A stretch of DNA of 64,000 nt from Heliocidaris erythrogramma (taxonomy: Eukaryota > Echinodermata > Echinoidea > Camarodonta > Echinometridae): contig CM046863.1 in NCBI GenBank assembly GCA_025617745.1, positions 56,805,829 to 56,869,828 on the forward strand. The letters run 5' to 3'. Made by a program: the position numbers and the translations under genes. This document shows positions 53,798 through 64,000 of this stretch, one piece after another; position 1 is the first letter of the stretch, and each line of letters opens with the position of its first letter. Under the pieces are notes generated by a model, which worked only from the letters and a program-made list of their open reading frames with translations, searched no databases and had not been told where the DNA came from.

Positions 53798-54256
53798 GCT
53801 GCCCTTTCTTGTCAGTGGCGCAAATCCTTACAGAAAAAAAATACGCGTCTGGGGGTAATTGTCCTAGAGGGTGGTTGTCCTAGGGGGTAGTTGTCTGGGG
53901 GGGGGGGGTAGCTGTCCAGGGGGTAGTTGTCTTAGGGGGTAGTTGTCTGGGGGTAGTTGTCCAGGGGGGGTTGTCCGGGGGGTGGTTGTCCGGGGGTAGT
54001 TGTCCTGGGGGTGGTTGTCCTAGGGGGTGGTTGTCCGGGGGGTAGTTGTCCGGGGTAGTTGTCCGGGGGTGGGTGTCCTAGGGGGTAGTTGTCTGGGGGT
54101 AGTTATCCGGGGGGTACTTGTCCTAGGGGGGTAGTCGTCCTAGAGGGTGGTTGCCCTAGGGGGTAGTTGTCCTAGGGGGTAGTTGTCCTAGAGGGTGGTT
54201 ATCCTAGGGGTGGTTATCCGGGGGGTGGTTGTCCAGGGGGTAGGAGTCCTAGAACC
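53798..54256. repeat. Minisatellite, second copy of 50683-51143
   Basis: Repeats the right outer-arm tip with a few unit-level indels, and is again followed by GTGATTAAG at 54257-54265. It exists because of the tandem duplication, not a separate insertion. Confidence 0.9.
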
Positions 54257-56340
54257 GTGATTAAGATATGATTAAACATCGATAAACATTTCGTTTTTGT
54301 TTTTTCTGGGACGCACTGTATACCCTGTTTAGAGGTTATTTCTCCAGGCAAATTCAGGCTCTGCCACTGGATTTGCACGCCGCATGCACTGAGTGAGTTT
54401 GAAAATGTATTTCTGCTGGGGAGGGGGGGGGGGCAGTGCTCTAGACAAAACTAACGGATAGGAAAACTTATACCTCTACCTTCCATTGTTAAAAATCGAC
54501 TTTATATCCAGGGTCGGGTATAATTTGCACAGAATAGGCTACGGTCCAATGTCTGTATTTTCATTTCACTCTATCACTTCTATCACTTGATCTGCACTCC
54601 GCTTTCATACCTTTAATTTTTAATTTTTCCTTGTTATAATGTGAAACAAGGTTTGATTCCTCGCTGAACATGTGTAATTGTCATTGTTGCAACCTATACA
54701 CAATTCAATGAGAGCTTCCCAATTGTGAAATCTGCAGAAATTAAAATTTTCTATATTTCACATAATAAAATACAAAAGAAATAGTGAGTGGGTGACGTCA
54801 CTGGTTCCCTCATTTGCATACTGAGCAGGATGTGCATATAACTGTTTTGCGAAATTAAGCGAAACTTTAAAATACCATACTTTCTTATTTTACATCCTAT
54901 TAACATGATTGTATACCCCATACTAATTTTTTTAATCGACCAACCACAATGCTAGTTTCCTTTAATACTCGATTGGCTGGTAGCTTTGTAACGAGTTGCA
55001 TAATTGTAGAGTGCGTGAGAGACAGGGGTGGGGGTGTGTGACAAACGGCTGGAATATTTGTTTTCCTTCCCGCCCCCCTTTATTGTTGATCATGCAAAAC
55101 ATATAATAGAGAGTTGATATTGCACATTGGAATACCTGCCTTCATGCATTGAAGAAAAAAAACACCCCAAAACAGCAACAACAACAAAAAAACAACAAAA
55201 AAACAATTCTTTTTAAATGATAGTATATATAAACTAGTTTTTTTTTTTTTAATGTGATAAACTAACAGTCAGACCCAACTCCGTAATACCGAGCACAGGT
55301 ATATACTCCGAAAACGGCGTATAGAACGAGATGAATATAGAACCCTCATCGTTCAGTGCGAGGCAGTGTGTACAAAAGGCATGGGGGAAATCGTGCAGTG
55401 TCGACCTGCTGTTGATAATATATTTTTCAAAAATAATGCTGCGGATATATTTATTTCAAATGTTTGTCATATGAAATTCACTTCATATGACGAATCATTT
55501 AAAGGTTTACTAAATTAGAGAGAAAATGGGTGCTCTTTCCATGTAGTTTTGCCTTCTAATCACGAATCTGCCAATCGATTGTCCAAATTATGTCTCGTTT
55601 TGGGGAAAAAGGGGGAAAAGTAGAGGTTTTGGGACCGTTCCTTAAACTCGTGAGCTGATTGGCTAACCCCCAAGTGACGTATGAAAAGTAAGAGGCACAA
55701 GATCTACAGGCTGCAGCATATAATACTGTACACAGAATGCGGTATTTGACCCCTCTGTTCAATGGACAATTTATGAAAAAAGGAAATTAATCAATATAAT
55801 CTTAGGAGTGAATAATCATTAGCAATATATTTTCTACAAGATCAGAAAACGCTTTTGCCCAAATATACAGCTCTTGTTTTGTTTTTAGCTTTTCTTTTGA
55901 ACAATGTTCTCATCCATCTGAGCTTGCCGAACGAAAGTTTTGCATTGGTCATAAACGCGTGCACAGCCGTTTTATGCGTCTGTATATAATTATGTACAAT
56001 GTCCTACACATCTTTAGTACGACAGTGACTACGTTCCCCTCGTACATAACGACTGGTGAACGCTTTTGTTTTGTTTATTTCACACGGCTTCTTTTTTTTT
56101 ACTTCGCTTCACATAGTACGTTAGTACTGACTTAGATTTTGGCTGAATTCGAGTAACTTATATAGAGAGAGGAAAAGTGCCCGCGATTCCGAGTTGGAGG
56201 ACTTTTCTGAGCCATGCAGATACGAAGTCTGATTTATCAAATGATTTATCAGACACCGAAGGCAAAGAAGCTCGAGTGGCAAGGGGAAATTCGACCATAT
56301 TATATCTTTGAACCCCTCGCAGAATACGGTGAAGGGCCGT

Positions 56341-56482
56341 GGGTGAAGTAATAACTCCAGGGAGCTCCAACGCGTTGGAGCTCCCTGGTGTTACGGGTGA
56401 AGTAGACCGAAAATTCTGTCTCTCGTTCGTTAGTCGTCTTAGCTAACGAAAGAGAGACAGAATTTTCGGTCTACGGGTGAAG
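56341..56482. repeat. Two tiny palindromic insertions (copy 2)
   Basis: The same three GGGTGAAG repeats (56341-56348, 56395-56402, 56475-56482) with the 46-bp and 72-bp inserts between them, identical in sequence to copy 1. Confidence 0.92.
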
Positions 56483-56510
56483 CTGCTGCAGCTGCTGTCG
56501 TTGAAAAACA

Positions 56511-56805
56511 GATTGGAAGACTTGACTCCAAGTCTGATCGTTGGAATAGCTGAATATTTTAGCTAGCTTATCCTTCTCTTCATGTCAAGTTCTGAATACA
56601 GGCCAGGATCCTCAAATCATCTTCAGCAAAGTGATCACTGCAGATTGTACTCCACTCACTTGGCCGGCCCTTGCCACTCTGCCCGCGTGAGCTTTACATT
56701 TGCGACCCAAAATTTCCGTAGATTTTCATCTTTAGGAAAATGATGTAGGCTTACACCATCTTTAGGGGTCTTGCTACAGCCCGCAACTATACACCGATTA
56801 GGCAT
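56511..56805 (-). pseudogene. THAP-domain gene relic (copy 2)
   Basis: ATG at 56805 (minus). It has the same C2CH layout and the same frame breaks as copy 1, so the damage predates the tandem duplication. Upstream on the minus strand, 57040-56985 holds a GC-box-like GGGGCGGGGC and CACGTGATCACG, which might have been its promoter. Confidence 0.75.
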
Positions 56806-57394
56806 TATTGATGAAACTGCGTCCCAAAATCAAAGTTATTGTGAGGAATTAAACACGAAAATACGCAATGCAAATGGTCGATGCGGTGAATATCATGCTC
56901 GGCACCGGGCTGGGCCTGCCGGGGGCCTCCGGGCGCGCACGATATAGGTTAGTGGAATATTTTCCCTTACTTTTCATGCGTCACAGATCACGTGATCACG
57001 ATGTCGCTTCGATGAGTTTTTTTAGGGGCGGGGCTTATGACTGTGTAAATCAGCAAAAATGTACTTTTCAAATGATTATAAAATATGACTGAATGCATAA
57101 AAAATTGTGTGATGGATATTTTTTGGCTCCTGATGACAACTTCCTACGAAAAATGGGCAATTATTATTTATTTTTTTAGTGACCCTTTAAGGATTTTGAA
57201 GACAATTGACATGCAGCATTATTTTTAAGAATATGTATATCGTTGGCAGATTGACTTTGCAAGATTTCCCACATGCCTTTTGTACACACTGTCTCATACT
57301 GAACGATGAGGGCTCTATATTCATCTTGTTCTATACGCCGTTTTCGGAGTATAAACCTGTGCTCGGTATTACGGAGTTGGGTCTGACTGACTAA

Positions 57395-58573
57395 GTTGTA
57401 TCGTTGGAAGTTGGAGGAGGAACAATTAAGCGAGTAAGCCTGAGCGAAAACAAACACTTCTCTTTTAATAAAATTTGGTATATTATCTGGGCTTTATTGT
57501 TGCAGTTCGGGGCAGAAATTTTGGTAAAGACCATATTAATTCTATTTTGGCGAGCGAGCGTAGCGAACGAGCACAATCTTATTCAATGTGATGTTAAGTC
57601 CAATTTGGGGTCCTTTTCCTAGAGGGTGGTTGTCCTGGGGTAGTAGGACTTGAGCCACCCGACGAGAGAGGGCAGTATTTGAGCGTCAAGAGGGAGTGAC
57701 AATACGGTTTATTCCGTCAAGACTAGTCGGCATGAATATTCATGAAAAACAAATTGTAGGGATATAATAAAATGAGCGAACCAGTCACGCAGTTCCTTGT
57801 GTGGCGCATTCGGATTCACGTTGTGCTCGTCATGAAGGAATCACGAGTTCGAGCCTCGGCAGGCTAAAGGGTGTTAGAATTTAGGAAAGTATCATTGACA
57901 AAATTTTCTTTTGCTGAAATAAAGTAAGGTGAAACTGAGAGAAAATACAAGTCTTAAAGTTGTAGTCTCTCTCAAAGTCTTCAAAACGGGGCTTCTTGAC
58001 CCTCAAATACTGCCCTCTCTTGTCAGTGGCGCAAATCCTGACAGAAAAAAAGTACGCGTCTGGGGGTAATTGTCCTAGAGGGTGGTTGTCCCAGATGGTG
58101 GTTGTCCAGGGTGGTTGTTCGGGGGGTAGTAATAGGGGTAGTTGTCTGGGTGGTTTTTCCAAGGGGTGGTTGTCCGGGGGGGGGGGGGGGGTAGTTGTCC
58201 TAAAGGTGCTTGTCCTAGGGGGTAGTTGTCCTGGAGGGTGGTTGTCCCAGGGGTAGTTGTCGGGGGGGGGGGGGTAGTTGTCCAGGGGGGTGGTTGTCCA
58301 GGGGGTGGTTGTCGGGGGTAGTTGTCCTGGGGGTAGTTGTCCTAGGGGTTGGTTGTCCGGGGGTAGTTGTCCGGGGGTAGTTGTCTGGGGGGTAGTTGTC
58401 CTAGGGGGGTGCTTGTCCGGGGGTGCTTGTCCTAGGGGGTAGTTGTCCTAGAGGGTGGTTGTCCTAGGGGTAGTTGTCTGGGGGGTAGTTATCCGGGGGT
58501 AGTTGTCATAGGGGGGTAGTCGTCCTAGAGGGTGGTTGCCCTAAGGGGTAGTTGTCCTAAAGGGTGGTTATCC
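57395..58573. mobile_element. Second TU-like foldback, right arm (inner domain and outer repeats)
   Basis: Matches the first element's right arm: GGAAGTTGGAGGAGGAACAA at 57406, TAGTCGGCATGAATATTCAT at 57724, the GTTCGAGCCTC segment near 57847, and the GGGGGTAGTTGTCC-type minisatellite from about 58065. It lacks the LINE stub found in the first element. The outer tip continues after a nested element, at 60971-61033. The left arm is missing; only 51787-52148/54902-55260 remains on the other side of the THAP element. Confidence 0.82.
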
Positions 58574-60970
58574 GGTTACAGCCCTATAACTAGAAGGTCC
58601 GATAGTTAGCGGTGCCGATAGACCGACACCCAATAGATAGAAGGTTCGATAGACCGAATGTACGAGAGGGTCCAATAGACAGACGGTTCTATAGACACAA
58701 TCGGCGGAGGGACCGATAGTCCGAAGGTTCTATAGATCGAATGTCCGACGGGGTCCGATAGTCACAAGGTCCGATAGATAGAAGGTTCGATAGACCGAAT
58801 CGGCAAAAGGGTCCGATAGTCCGATGGTTCAGTAGGGGTCCGATAGTTAGAAGGTCCGATAGATAGAAGGTTCGATAGACCGAATCGGCAAAAGGGTCCG
58901 ATAGTCCGATGGTTCAGTAGGGGTCCGATAGACCGACAATAACGTAAAAAAAAGGTAAAATAAGTGGATACAATAAGTTGTTAATAGTTTTATCTCATAC
59001 AAGGAAAAGGGTAATGCCATATCTTCTTCTATGTGCATTGTAATAAACCCATGAATTTTCATTAAAAGTAACAAAAGATAAGATTCTGACAACAAAAGAT
59101 TCTGACCGATAAAAATGAAATCGTTTCAATTCCCTACCACCTTTTTGGGAGGTGGGCGTTTCCATTTTTTTTTAGGGTTGTCAGGCGATATTTTCCTACC
59201 AGGTATGATGTCAGCTTTTATACTTTTTTGAATGTTCACCGACTACACCCATACTACCTTGTGGCAAACTTTAGTCTGTGGACTCTGTCGGGTAAATTAT
59301 ACCATTTTTTTTTTTTTTGGGGGGGGGGGGAGGGGAATTCAAGAGTAGTCGGATTCCTCACTGCCCGAATATTATGATATTCCGACTTCTTGGTGCTGCA
59401 GGACGTAAGAGGTGCTTGCTGCAAGAAACAATCTAGGCCTAGTTTCTTGATTGTATGAGGGAGCAAACCGAGCGAACGAGAGAGAGGAAACAAGAAGAAT
59501 TTTGTATCCTGAGAATAGGTTCTAGCGTATTGTTATTCCGTTCTCATAATCTGTGTAACGTGTTATCGGCACCTTCCGTTCTCATATTGGGAAGAGACTA
59601 TTTGTCACAGGCCATTATTTCTGAAAATTCATCTCTTTAGCCCCTTTAGGTCAACTTGCCGCTCGATTCCTTTCAGTTATCTTGCTAACATTCTTTGAAT
59701 AGAAAAATAGCATAACATTAGCTAGAGATTCAAGATGCAAACCAAATAACTTCCATAAGAATATGACTTATTGATATAATTGGCATTAGTTTATATTTAT
59801 AAATATGGCGATTATATTAATAACTAATATCAATAATGAAATATAATGGGCATTGGTAAATAACCCTAATAATGCTAGTGATTATGCTAGTGATTATAGC
59901 CCTAGATATAACTTTTGAAATGTGCATAACATAGAAATTAGCTTTTTTGATAAATCAATCGATATTCAGAACATAATCGATGCTCCGATGAAAAAAAAAA
60001 ACAACAAAAAAACAAAACCACGTGCAACTGCTTTTTCTGGGGCGACATCGTGAAATTGTCAGCACATCACTCACAGGAGCTCTACGATGTAGCACTTAAG
60101 GCCACCAGGCCCCAGATGGCCAGCCAACGAGACCATTGAGCAATAACAAAATAAGTTTATACATATAAAGGAAACAAATCGCACATTCATATTTTACAAT
60201 TGATATCAATCTATGTAATGAGCTAAAAAATACTTTTCTTACTGCAATTATTATCTGAAATTACTGAGGGTCCGGGTCCTATTAAAATAATAAAAGCATT
60301 GTCACTTCTCTGTGCATACACGTACATGGGCTGTGTTTAAAGTGATCTCCAAAGCTTCTCATTCATGTCATGACATTATGAACACAAAGACCCTTGTTCC
60401 GTTTGACCCTGTGACCCCAAAAAATAAATCAGATAATAGTAATTCCTCTAGATGAGCCAAGCTTGAAGTTGATCCGTCGAATGTTTCCCAAGTTATCCCG
60501 AGAACGCAAATACGGGACGGACGGACGGTACGGACTGACGATCTGAAAACATAACGCCCCCACTTATTTTAACCACTTATTTTTTACCCACTTATCATTT
60601 TATCCACTATTTTACCCTTTTTACGTATTTATTGTCGGTCTATCGGACCTTCTAACTATCGCACCCCTACTGGACCTTCGGACTATCGGACCCTTTTGCC
60701 GATTCGGTCTATAGAACCTTCTGCCTATTGGACCCTCATGTACATTCGGACTATCGAACCTTCTATCTATCGGACCTTCTGACTATCGGACCCGTTGGCC
60801 ATTCGATCTATAGAACCTTCGGACTATTGGACCCTCCTGCCGGTTCGGTCTATAGAACCTTCTGTCTATCGGACCCTCTCGTACATTCGGTCTATCGAAC
60901 CTTCTATCTGTTGGGTGTCGGTCTATCGGACCCGCTAACTATCGGACCTTCTAGCTATAGGGATGACCCC
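58574..60970. mobile_element. Nested foldback element with a different repeat unit, 2.4 kb
   Basis: It is inserted in minisatellite and flanked by 8-bp repeats GGTTATCC (58566-58573, 60971-60978). Ends are GGTTACAGCCCTATAACTAG and, inverted, GGGGTCATCCCTATAGCTAG, continuing AAGGTCCGATAGTTAGCGG on both. Outer domains are minisatellites of GGTCCGATAGTTAGAA / GGTTCGATAGACCGAA type (58592-58940 and, inverted, 60632-60955). Inner inverted parts pair near 58945-58985 and 60570-60640 (ACTTAT/AAGTGG, TTTTACC). The middle (59100-60540) has no transposase ORF; GACGGACGGACGG near 60517 is a common repeat word. Confidence 0.88.
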
Positions 60971-61033
60971 GGTTATCCTTGGGGTAGTTATCCGGGGGGT
61001 GGTTGTCCAGGGGGTAGGAGTCCTAGAACCACT
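60971..61033. repeat. Minisatellite tip of the second foldback
   Basis: GGTTATCC, then GGGGTAGTTATCCGGGGGG, ending GGGGGTAGGAGTCCTAGAACC exactly like the tips at 51143 and 54256. The flank beyond (ACTGGAAGG) differs from GTGATTAAG, so this was an independent insertion. Confidence 0.85.
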
Positions 61034-61418
61034 GGAAGGTGCTGTAAGACGTTTCGCCAGTTCCTACTTGCTTCTTCAGGCGGTCTGCTTCCCTTTCTAC
61101 GGGACTCTTCCTTAGCTAGGATCTGATCACAGATTCGTGAAAAGTGGCACGTACATTTTTAGTGTGTTTGTTCCCCCTTGTTTCTTCTTTTAAAGCATTA
61201 GTCTGATCGGAGCATTCGAACAACAGTTTATACTATATCAGGGTTTTTTTTCTAGATAATGAATTGAAATGGAAACAATGCTTGATTGAATTCAACATTA
61301 ACACTCTTAAAGTGAAGTTTGTTGGGAAAGTAATGGTTGGTCTAAAAAACACCAAACGTGAATGAGAAATTTTACCCAATCTGATGCAGGGAAAACAAAA
61401 AATACCCAAACATTGGAT
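61034..61418. other. Unassigned DNA before the gap
   Basis: GCGTAAGACG-like and TTCTTCAGGCGG words near 61050-61085 suggest an old repeat, but I cannot name it. No ORF. Confidence 0.4.
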
Positions 61419-61918
61419 NNNNNNNNNNNNNNNNNNNNNNNNNNNNNNNNNNNNNNNNNNNNNNNNNNNNNNNNNNNNNNNNNNNNNNNNNNNNNNNNNN
61501 NNNNNNNNNNNNNNNNNNNNNNNNNNNNNNNNNNNNNNNNNNNNNNNNNNNNNNNNNNNNNNNNNNNNNNNNNNNNNNNNNNNNNNNNNNNNNNNNNNNN
61601 NNNNNNNNNNNNNNNNNNNNNNNNNNNNNNNNNNNNNNNNNNNNNNNNNNNNNNNNNNNNNNNNNNNNNNNNNNNNNNNNNNNNNNNNNNNNNNNNNNNN
61701 NNNNNNNNNNNNNNNNNNNNNNNNNNNNNNNNNNNNNNNNNNNNNNNNNNNNNNNNNNNNNNNNNNNNNNNNNNNNNNNNNNNNNNNNNNNNNNNNNNNN
61801 NNNNNNNNNNNNNNNNNNNNNNNNNNNNNNNNNNNNNNNNNNNNNNNNNNNNNNNNNNNNNNNNNNNNNNNNNNNNNNNNNNNNNNNNNNNNNNNNNNNN
61901 NNNNNNNNNNNNNNNNNN
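61419..61918. other. Assembly gap, 500 N
   Basis: An uninterrupted run of 500 N. The round length suggests a placeholder, so the true distance between the flanks is unknown. Confidence 0.98.
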
Positions 61919-62083
61919 TTTTATTAAAATCCACAAATATTTCAGGATGGATTGTACATGCAGTTAGTATTTATCCTCTTTGAAAAGATCACAAGGGTGA
62001 GGATGAGCGTATCTCATTTTGTTTTCTTAATACAATAACATAATAATGCTTCTCTAAATGACTTTCCTTCATCTATTTTACAG

Positions 62084-62145
62084 ATGATGATGAAGATGAA
62101 GGCTTACCGCTGAGAATGAAGACAAATTCTGAGAGGAACAAATAA
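62084..62145 (+). CDS. Possible terminal exon of a host gene
   Basis: A strong acceptor-like tract (TTTCCTTCATCTATTTTACAG, polypyrimidine then CAG) ends at 62083. In one frame the next bases read DDDEDEGLPLRMKTNSERNK and then TAA at 62143-62145. An acidic run followed by a basic tail is plausible for a C-terminus. Only the frame starting two bases into the exon is open. The preceding exon would lie in or beyond the gap. A chance ORF of 20 codons cannot be excluded. Confidence 0.3.
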
Positions 62146-62203
62146 ATACTTAGCTGCTCCAGTTTTGCATGGTAGGTCTATGCTGTAAGAGTAAGATTGC
62201 TAT

Positions 62204-62394
62204 CAGGGGTGTCGATCCGTTTTTGGATTAGGGGGGGGGGGGGCAAAACACCCTAATAGTACTCTACATGATTCTTTTCAACACCTCTTAATTACCAGCT
62301 TATCCACGGTTACGGGGGGGGGGAATGATTTATTTGCCCTCTCAATATTATCGGGGGGGGGGGGGCAACTGCCATTGCATAATCGACGCCCCTG
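62204..62394. mobile_element. hAT-like MITE, 191 bp
   Basis: Ends CAGGGGTGTCGATCC and, inverted, CAGGGGCGTCGATTATG, with several G tracts inside. The flanking 8-mers ATTGCTAT and GTTGTTAT differ at two positions, consistent with an old hAT target duplication. The terminus is the same as that at 322. Confidence 0.75.
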
Positions 62395-62790
62395 GTTGTT
62401 ATTAGTAGCTCAATACAATCTAGGTACACATATTTTTTTTCACATAAACATCCCAACTGAATTTTTTGTGACTTTACTAATTTGGTTGCTTTTGAATAGC
62501 CTTGAAAATTTTATGTGTCCAACTTTTTTCCTCTTTAAGTACTTTTGAGAATTCACACTTATTATTCCATTTCATATAAAGAGTTGATGCTAACTGTTAA
62601 TAGGAAGCTCAAAGTTTCAGGGTTTTATTTTAATTCTAATTGTTGCTTGTTTAATTATCAAATACACAATGGATGCTATTTTCTAAAATCTTTCCTCTTT
62701 TCTTTCAACAGATATGGATTTCTACTTCAGCTCTACTGTGAAATAGCCCCCTGCTTTGATCAACATGTATCTCTTCTGGGTCCGCTCGCT
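62395..62790. other. Unassigned AT-rich DNA
   Basis: A splice-acceptor-like CTTTTCTTTCAACAG ends at 62711 and is followed by a short open frame to 62814. No donor or motif supports an exon. Confidence 0.35.
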
Positions 62791-62796
62791 GTTCAA

Positions 62797-62942
62797 AAGG
62801 ACAGCTATTCATAGAAAACCACTATATTCATTTAACAGACGTTATGAATAGCAGTTCTTATGAATAGTTATGAATAATGGTAATTTGTCTATTTAGAAGG
62901 ACCGCTATTCATTTAGTCACGCGTTATGAATAAGCGGTCCTT
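62797..62942. repeat. Two related hairpins
   Basis: AAGGACAGCTATTCAT (62797-62812) pairs with ATGAATAGCAGTTCTT (62844-62859). AAGGACCGCTATTCAT (62897-62912) pairs with ATGAATAAGCGGTCCTT (62926-62942). TTATGAATAG recurs between and after them. They look like duplicated ends of a small foldback element. Confidence 0.75.
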
Positions 62943-63010
62943 ATGAATAGCGAGGTTACCCCATATCTTCATATTAAAATCATATCCGGATTCAAGTATA
63001 ATATGCATGT

Positions 63011-63280
63011 TGAGGTGTCGTGGTCTAGTGTATACGTCACCAGACTGTGGATCATATGGTTCACGGTTCGAATCCTGCCGCAGCGCTAATGGCAAAACAG
63101 TCATCTACATTTGTCACTCTCCACCCAGGTGAAGTAAATGGGTACCGGTTGGGAGAAATTGCTTAAATGCCTTAGCGCCTTTCATGGCGGCTCGGCTAAA
63201 GCTGCGGTATTTAAAGGGCAGAGAGTATTATTTGTATAGTAGTTGCGCTATATAAATGGACATACATGTATATTATTATA
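63011..63280 (+). mobile_element. tRNA-derived SINE, second copy
   Basis: Same family as 21009-21281: TGAGGTGTCGTGGTCTAGTG with an A-box-like region, B box GGTTCGAATCC at 63065, body CACTCTCCACCCAGGTGAAG at 63116, tail GGCGGCTCGGCTAAAG and TGCGCTATATAAATGGAC followed by ATTATTATA. It is more diverged and has a small deletion after the B box. Confidence 0.85.
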
Positions 63281-64000
63281 ATTAGAATGACTGAACAGGA
63301 GTTTAAAGTTCTTCAATTATATCTTGAGCATTTTACCCACCCCCTCCCCATTTCAAATGTTGTTGTCACATGCAGCCATTTTGTTATAGTAGCTCGTTAT
63401 TGTGAGGAGGTCTTCCTCTTCTGTGTGGCCTATATAGTGAGATTACAGGGCCCCTAAATGATATTAAGATAAGCACTGCCAGGGCCACTCCTTTATTAAA
63501 TCTGCCCGGAGTGTATCACAAACTAATAATAATCTTATCTGATTCTATGAATTTATAAATTATTAAGTAAATTATTATTTTATTCATTATCTACTGAGAA
63601 AATCTATACTATTCAACACTTCATTTGACTTGAAACTATCTAATTAGATCTCTATGTGTGTTCCTCCTGCCCCTTTTTTATAGTTAGATTTATAATAATA
63701 GTAACATGCAATATACATGTACCAACCTAAAAGGAGATGGATCATTTAAAGAGTTCTTACAACTGTCAAAATTATCTTTGTTTTTTAGGAGTAAAATTGT
63801 TGTCATTGGTGTGTGTTGAACAGAAATTAGATGGTCATTTATTTCTTATGTCATTTCTTCTTTGTAGGGGTGTAGTGGGTAAATAATCTTTAAATTGTAA
63901 TTCAAATAATTTACTTCTTGGAAAGGGATTGAAATTAATAACGTATGATTCATTTAGATTGATTTTTTTTTTTTTTAAATGCATGTACATGTACATAATT
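63281..64000. other. Unassigned DNA to the window end
   Basis: AT-rich, with no recognisable ORF, RNA gene or repeat. Could be intron of a host gene. Confidence 0.4.

Larger units (their letters stand above)
50683..56908. repeat. 3.1-kb tandem duplication (two near-identical copies)
   Basis: Copy 1 is 50683-53797 (3115 bp) and copy 2 is 53798-56908 (3111 bp). Each contains the minisatellite tip of the foldback element, its target duplication, ~630 bp of flank, a foldback inner-domain segment and the THAP-bearing element. GCTG occurs at the start of each copy and right after copy 2 (56909), a 4-bp microhomology. Differences are few: homopolymer lengths, one or two minisatellite indels, and single substitutions such as GCCGCTGG/GCCACTGG. 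Confidence 0.93.
55266..57389. mobile_element. THAP-bearing DNA transposon, full copy, 2.12 kb
   Basis: Inverted ends of about 235 bp: CAGTCAGACCCAACTCCGTA at 55266 and its inverse ending at 57389. Similarity continues through ACTCCGAAAACGGCGTATAG and ends near TCATTTAAAGG / CCTTTAAGGATTTTG. Direct repeats ACTAA flank it (55261-55265, 57390-57394), a 5-bp duplication. The undisturbed foldback sequence reads AAACTAAGTTTTATTGTTGG on the strand opposite 47810-47830, with a single ACTAA. It contains the THAP relic (minus), the two palindromic inserts and a GC-rich patch near 56910-57035. Confidence 0.85.

Noticed and set aside
61233-61983. About 200-codon ORFs across the N run
   Set aside because: Almost all residues are undetermined; the frames exist only because N does not encode a stop.
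62545-62814. 89-codon ORF as a host exon
   Set aside because: An acceptor-like site occurs at 62711, but the frame runs into the hairpin repeats and has no recognisable domain or donor.

Overview
This is an animal (metazoan) nuclear window that is almost entirely repetitive DNA. The organism is most likely an echinoderm, probably a sea urchin. That is an inference from three things: a CR1-like LINE whose ORF starts with a 2A-like peptide ending NPGP, foldback elements whose arms are built of ~15-bp tandem repeats (the architecture described for sea-urchin TU elements), and dense TTAA- and TA-flanked foldback MITEs. There are no operons, and no complete multi-exon host gene is visible. A 500-base run of N (61419-61918) is an assembly gap.

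Layout. 1-10.5 kb: DNA-transposon relics, a five-copy ~182-bp tandem array, a LINE 3' fragment, two LINE relics meeting near 7190, hAT and TA-flanked MITEs. 10.9-15.6 kb: a nearly intact minus-strand CR1-like LINE (2A-like peptide, PHD-like finger, APE endonuclease, reverse transcriptase) broken by one frameshift. 15.7-20.2 kb: a near-perfect hairpin, a MITE, a single-ORF death-domain exon (the best host-gene candidate) and a cluster of tRNA-Arg(UCU)-like sequences. 20.3-30.7 kb: a ~10-kb interrupted palindrome. Each arm carries a 5'-truncated Penelope-like retroelement (RT and GIY-YIG endonuclease) joined to ~0.8-kb tandem repeats, with later SINE and tRNA-like hairpin insertions only in the left arm. 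31-42 kb: a ~450-bp tandem array split by an L2-like LINE with an open RT ORF, a second, decayed L2-like LINE, a ~1.2-kb tandem duplication and nested MITEs. 42.4-45.2 kb: a diverged second copy of 4.1-6.0 kb that preserves the empty site of a hAT MITE.

46.5-61.0 kb is a foldback-element cluster. It holds a 4.65-kb element with GGACAACTACCCCC-type minisatellite arms and an 8-9-bp target duplication, then a 3.1-kb tandem duplication of its right end plus flank. It also holds a 2.1-kb element with ~235-bp inverted ends carrying a broken THAP-domain gene, and a second foldback with a different repeat unit nested inside minisatellite, flanked by an 8-bp duplication. 61-64 kb: gap, a possible terminal exon of a host gene, a hAT-like MITE, small hairpins and a second copy of the tRNA-derived SINE.

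Shared empty sites and nesting give a relative order of events in several places. All family assignments come from motifs read by eye; no database search was run.
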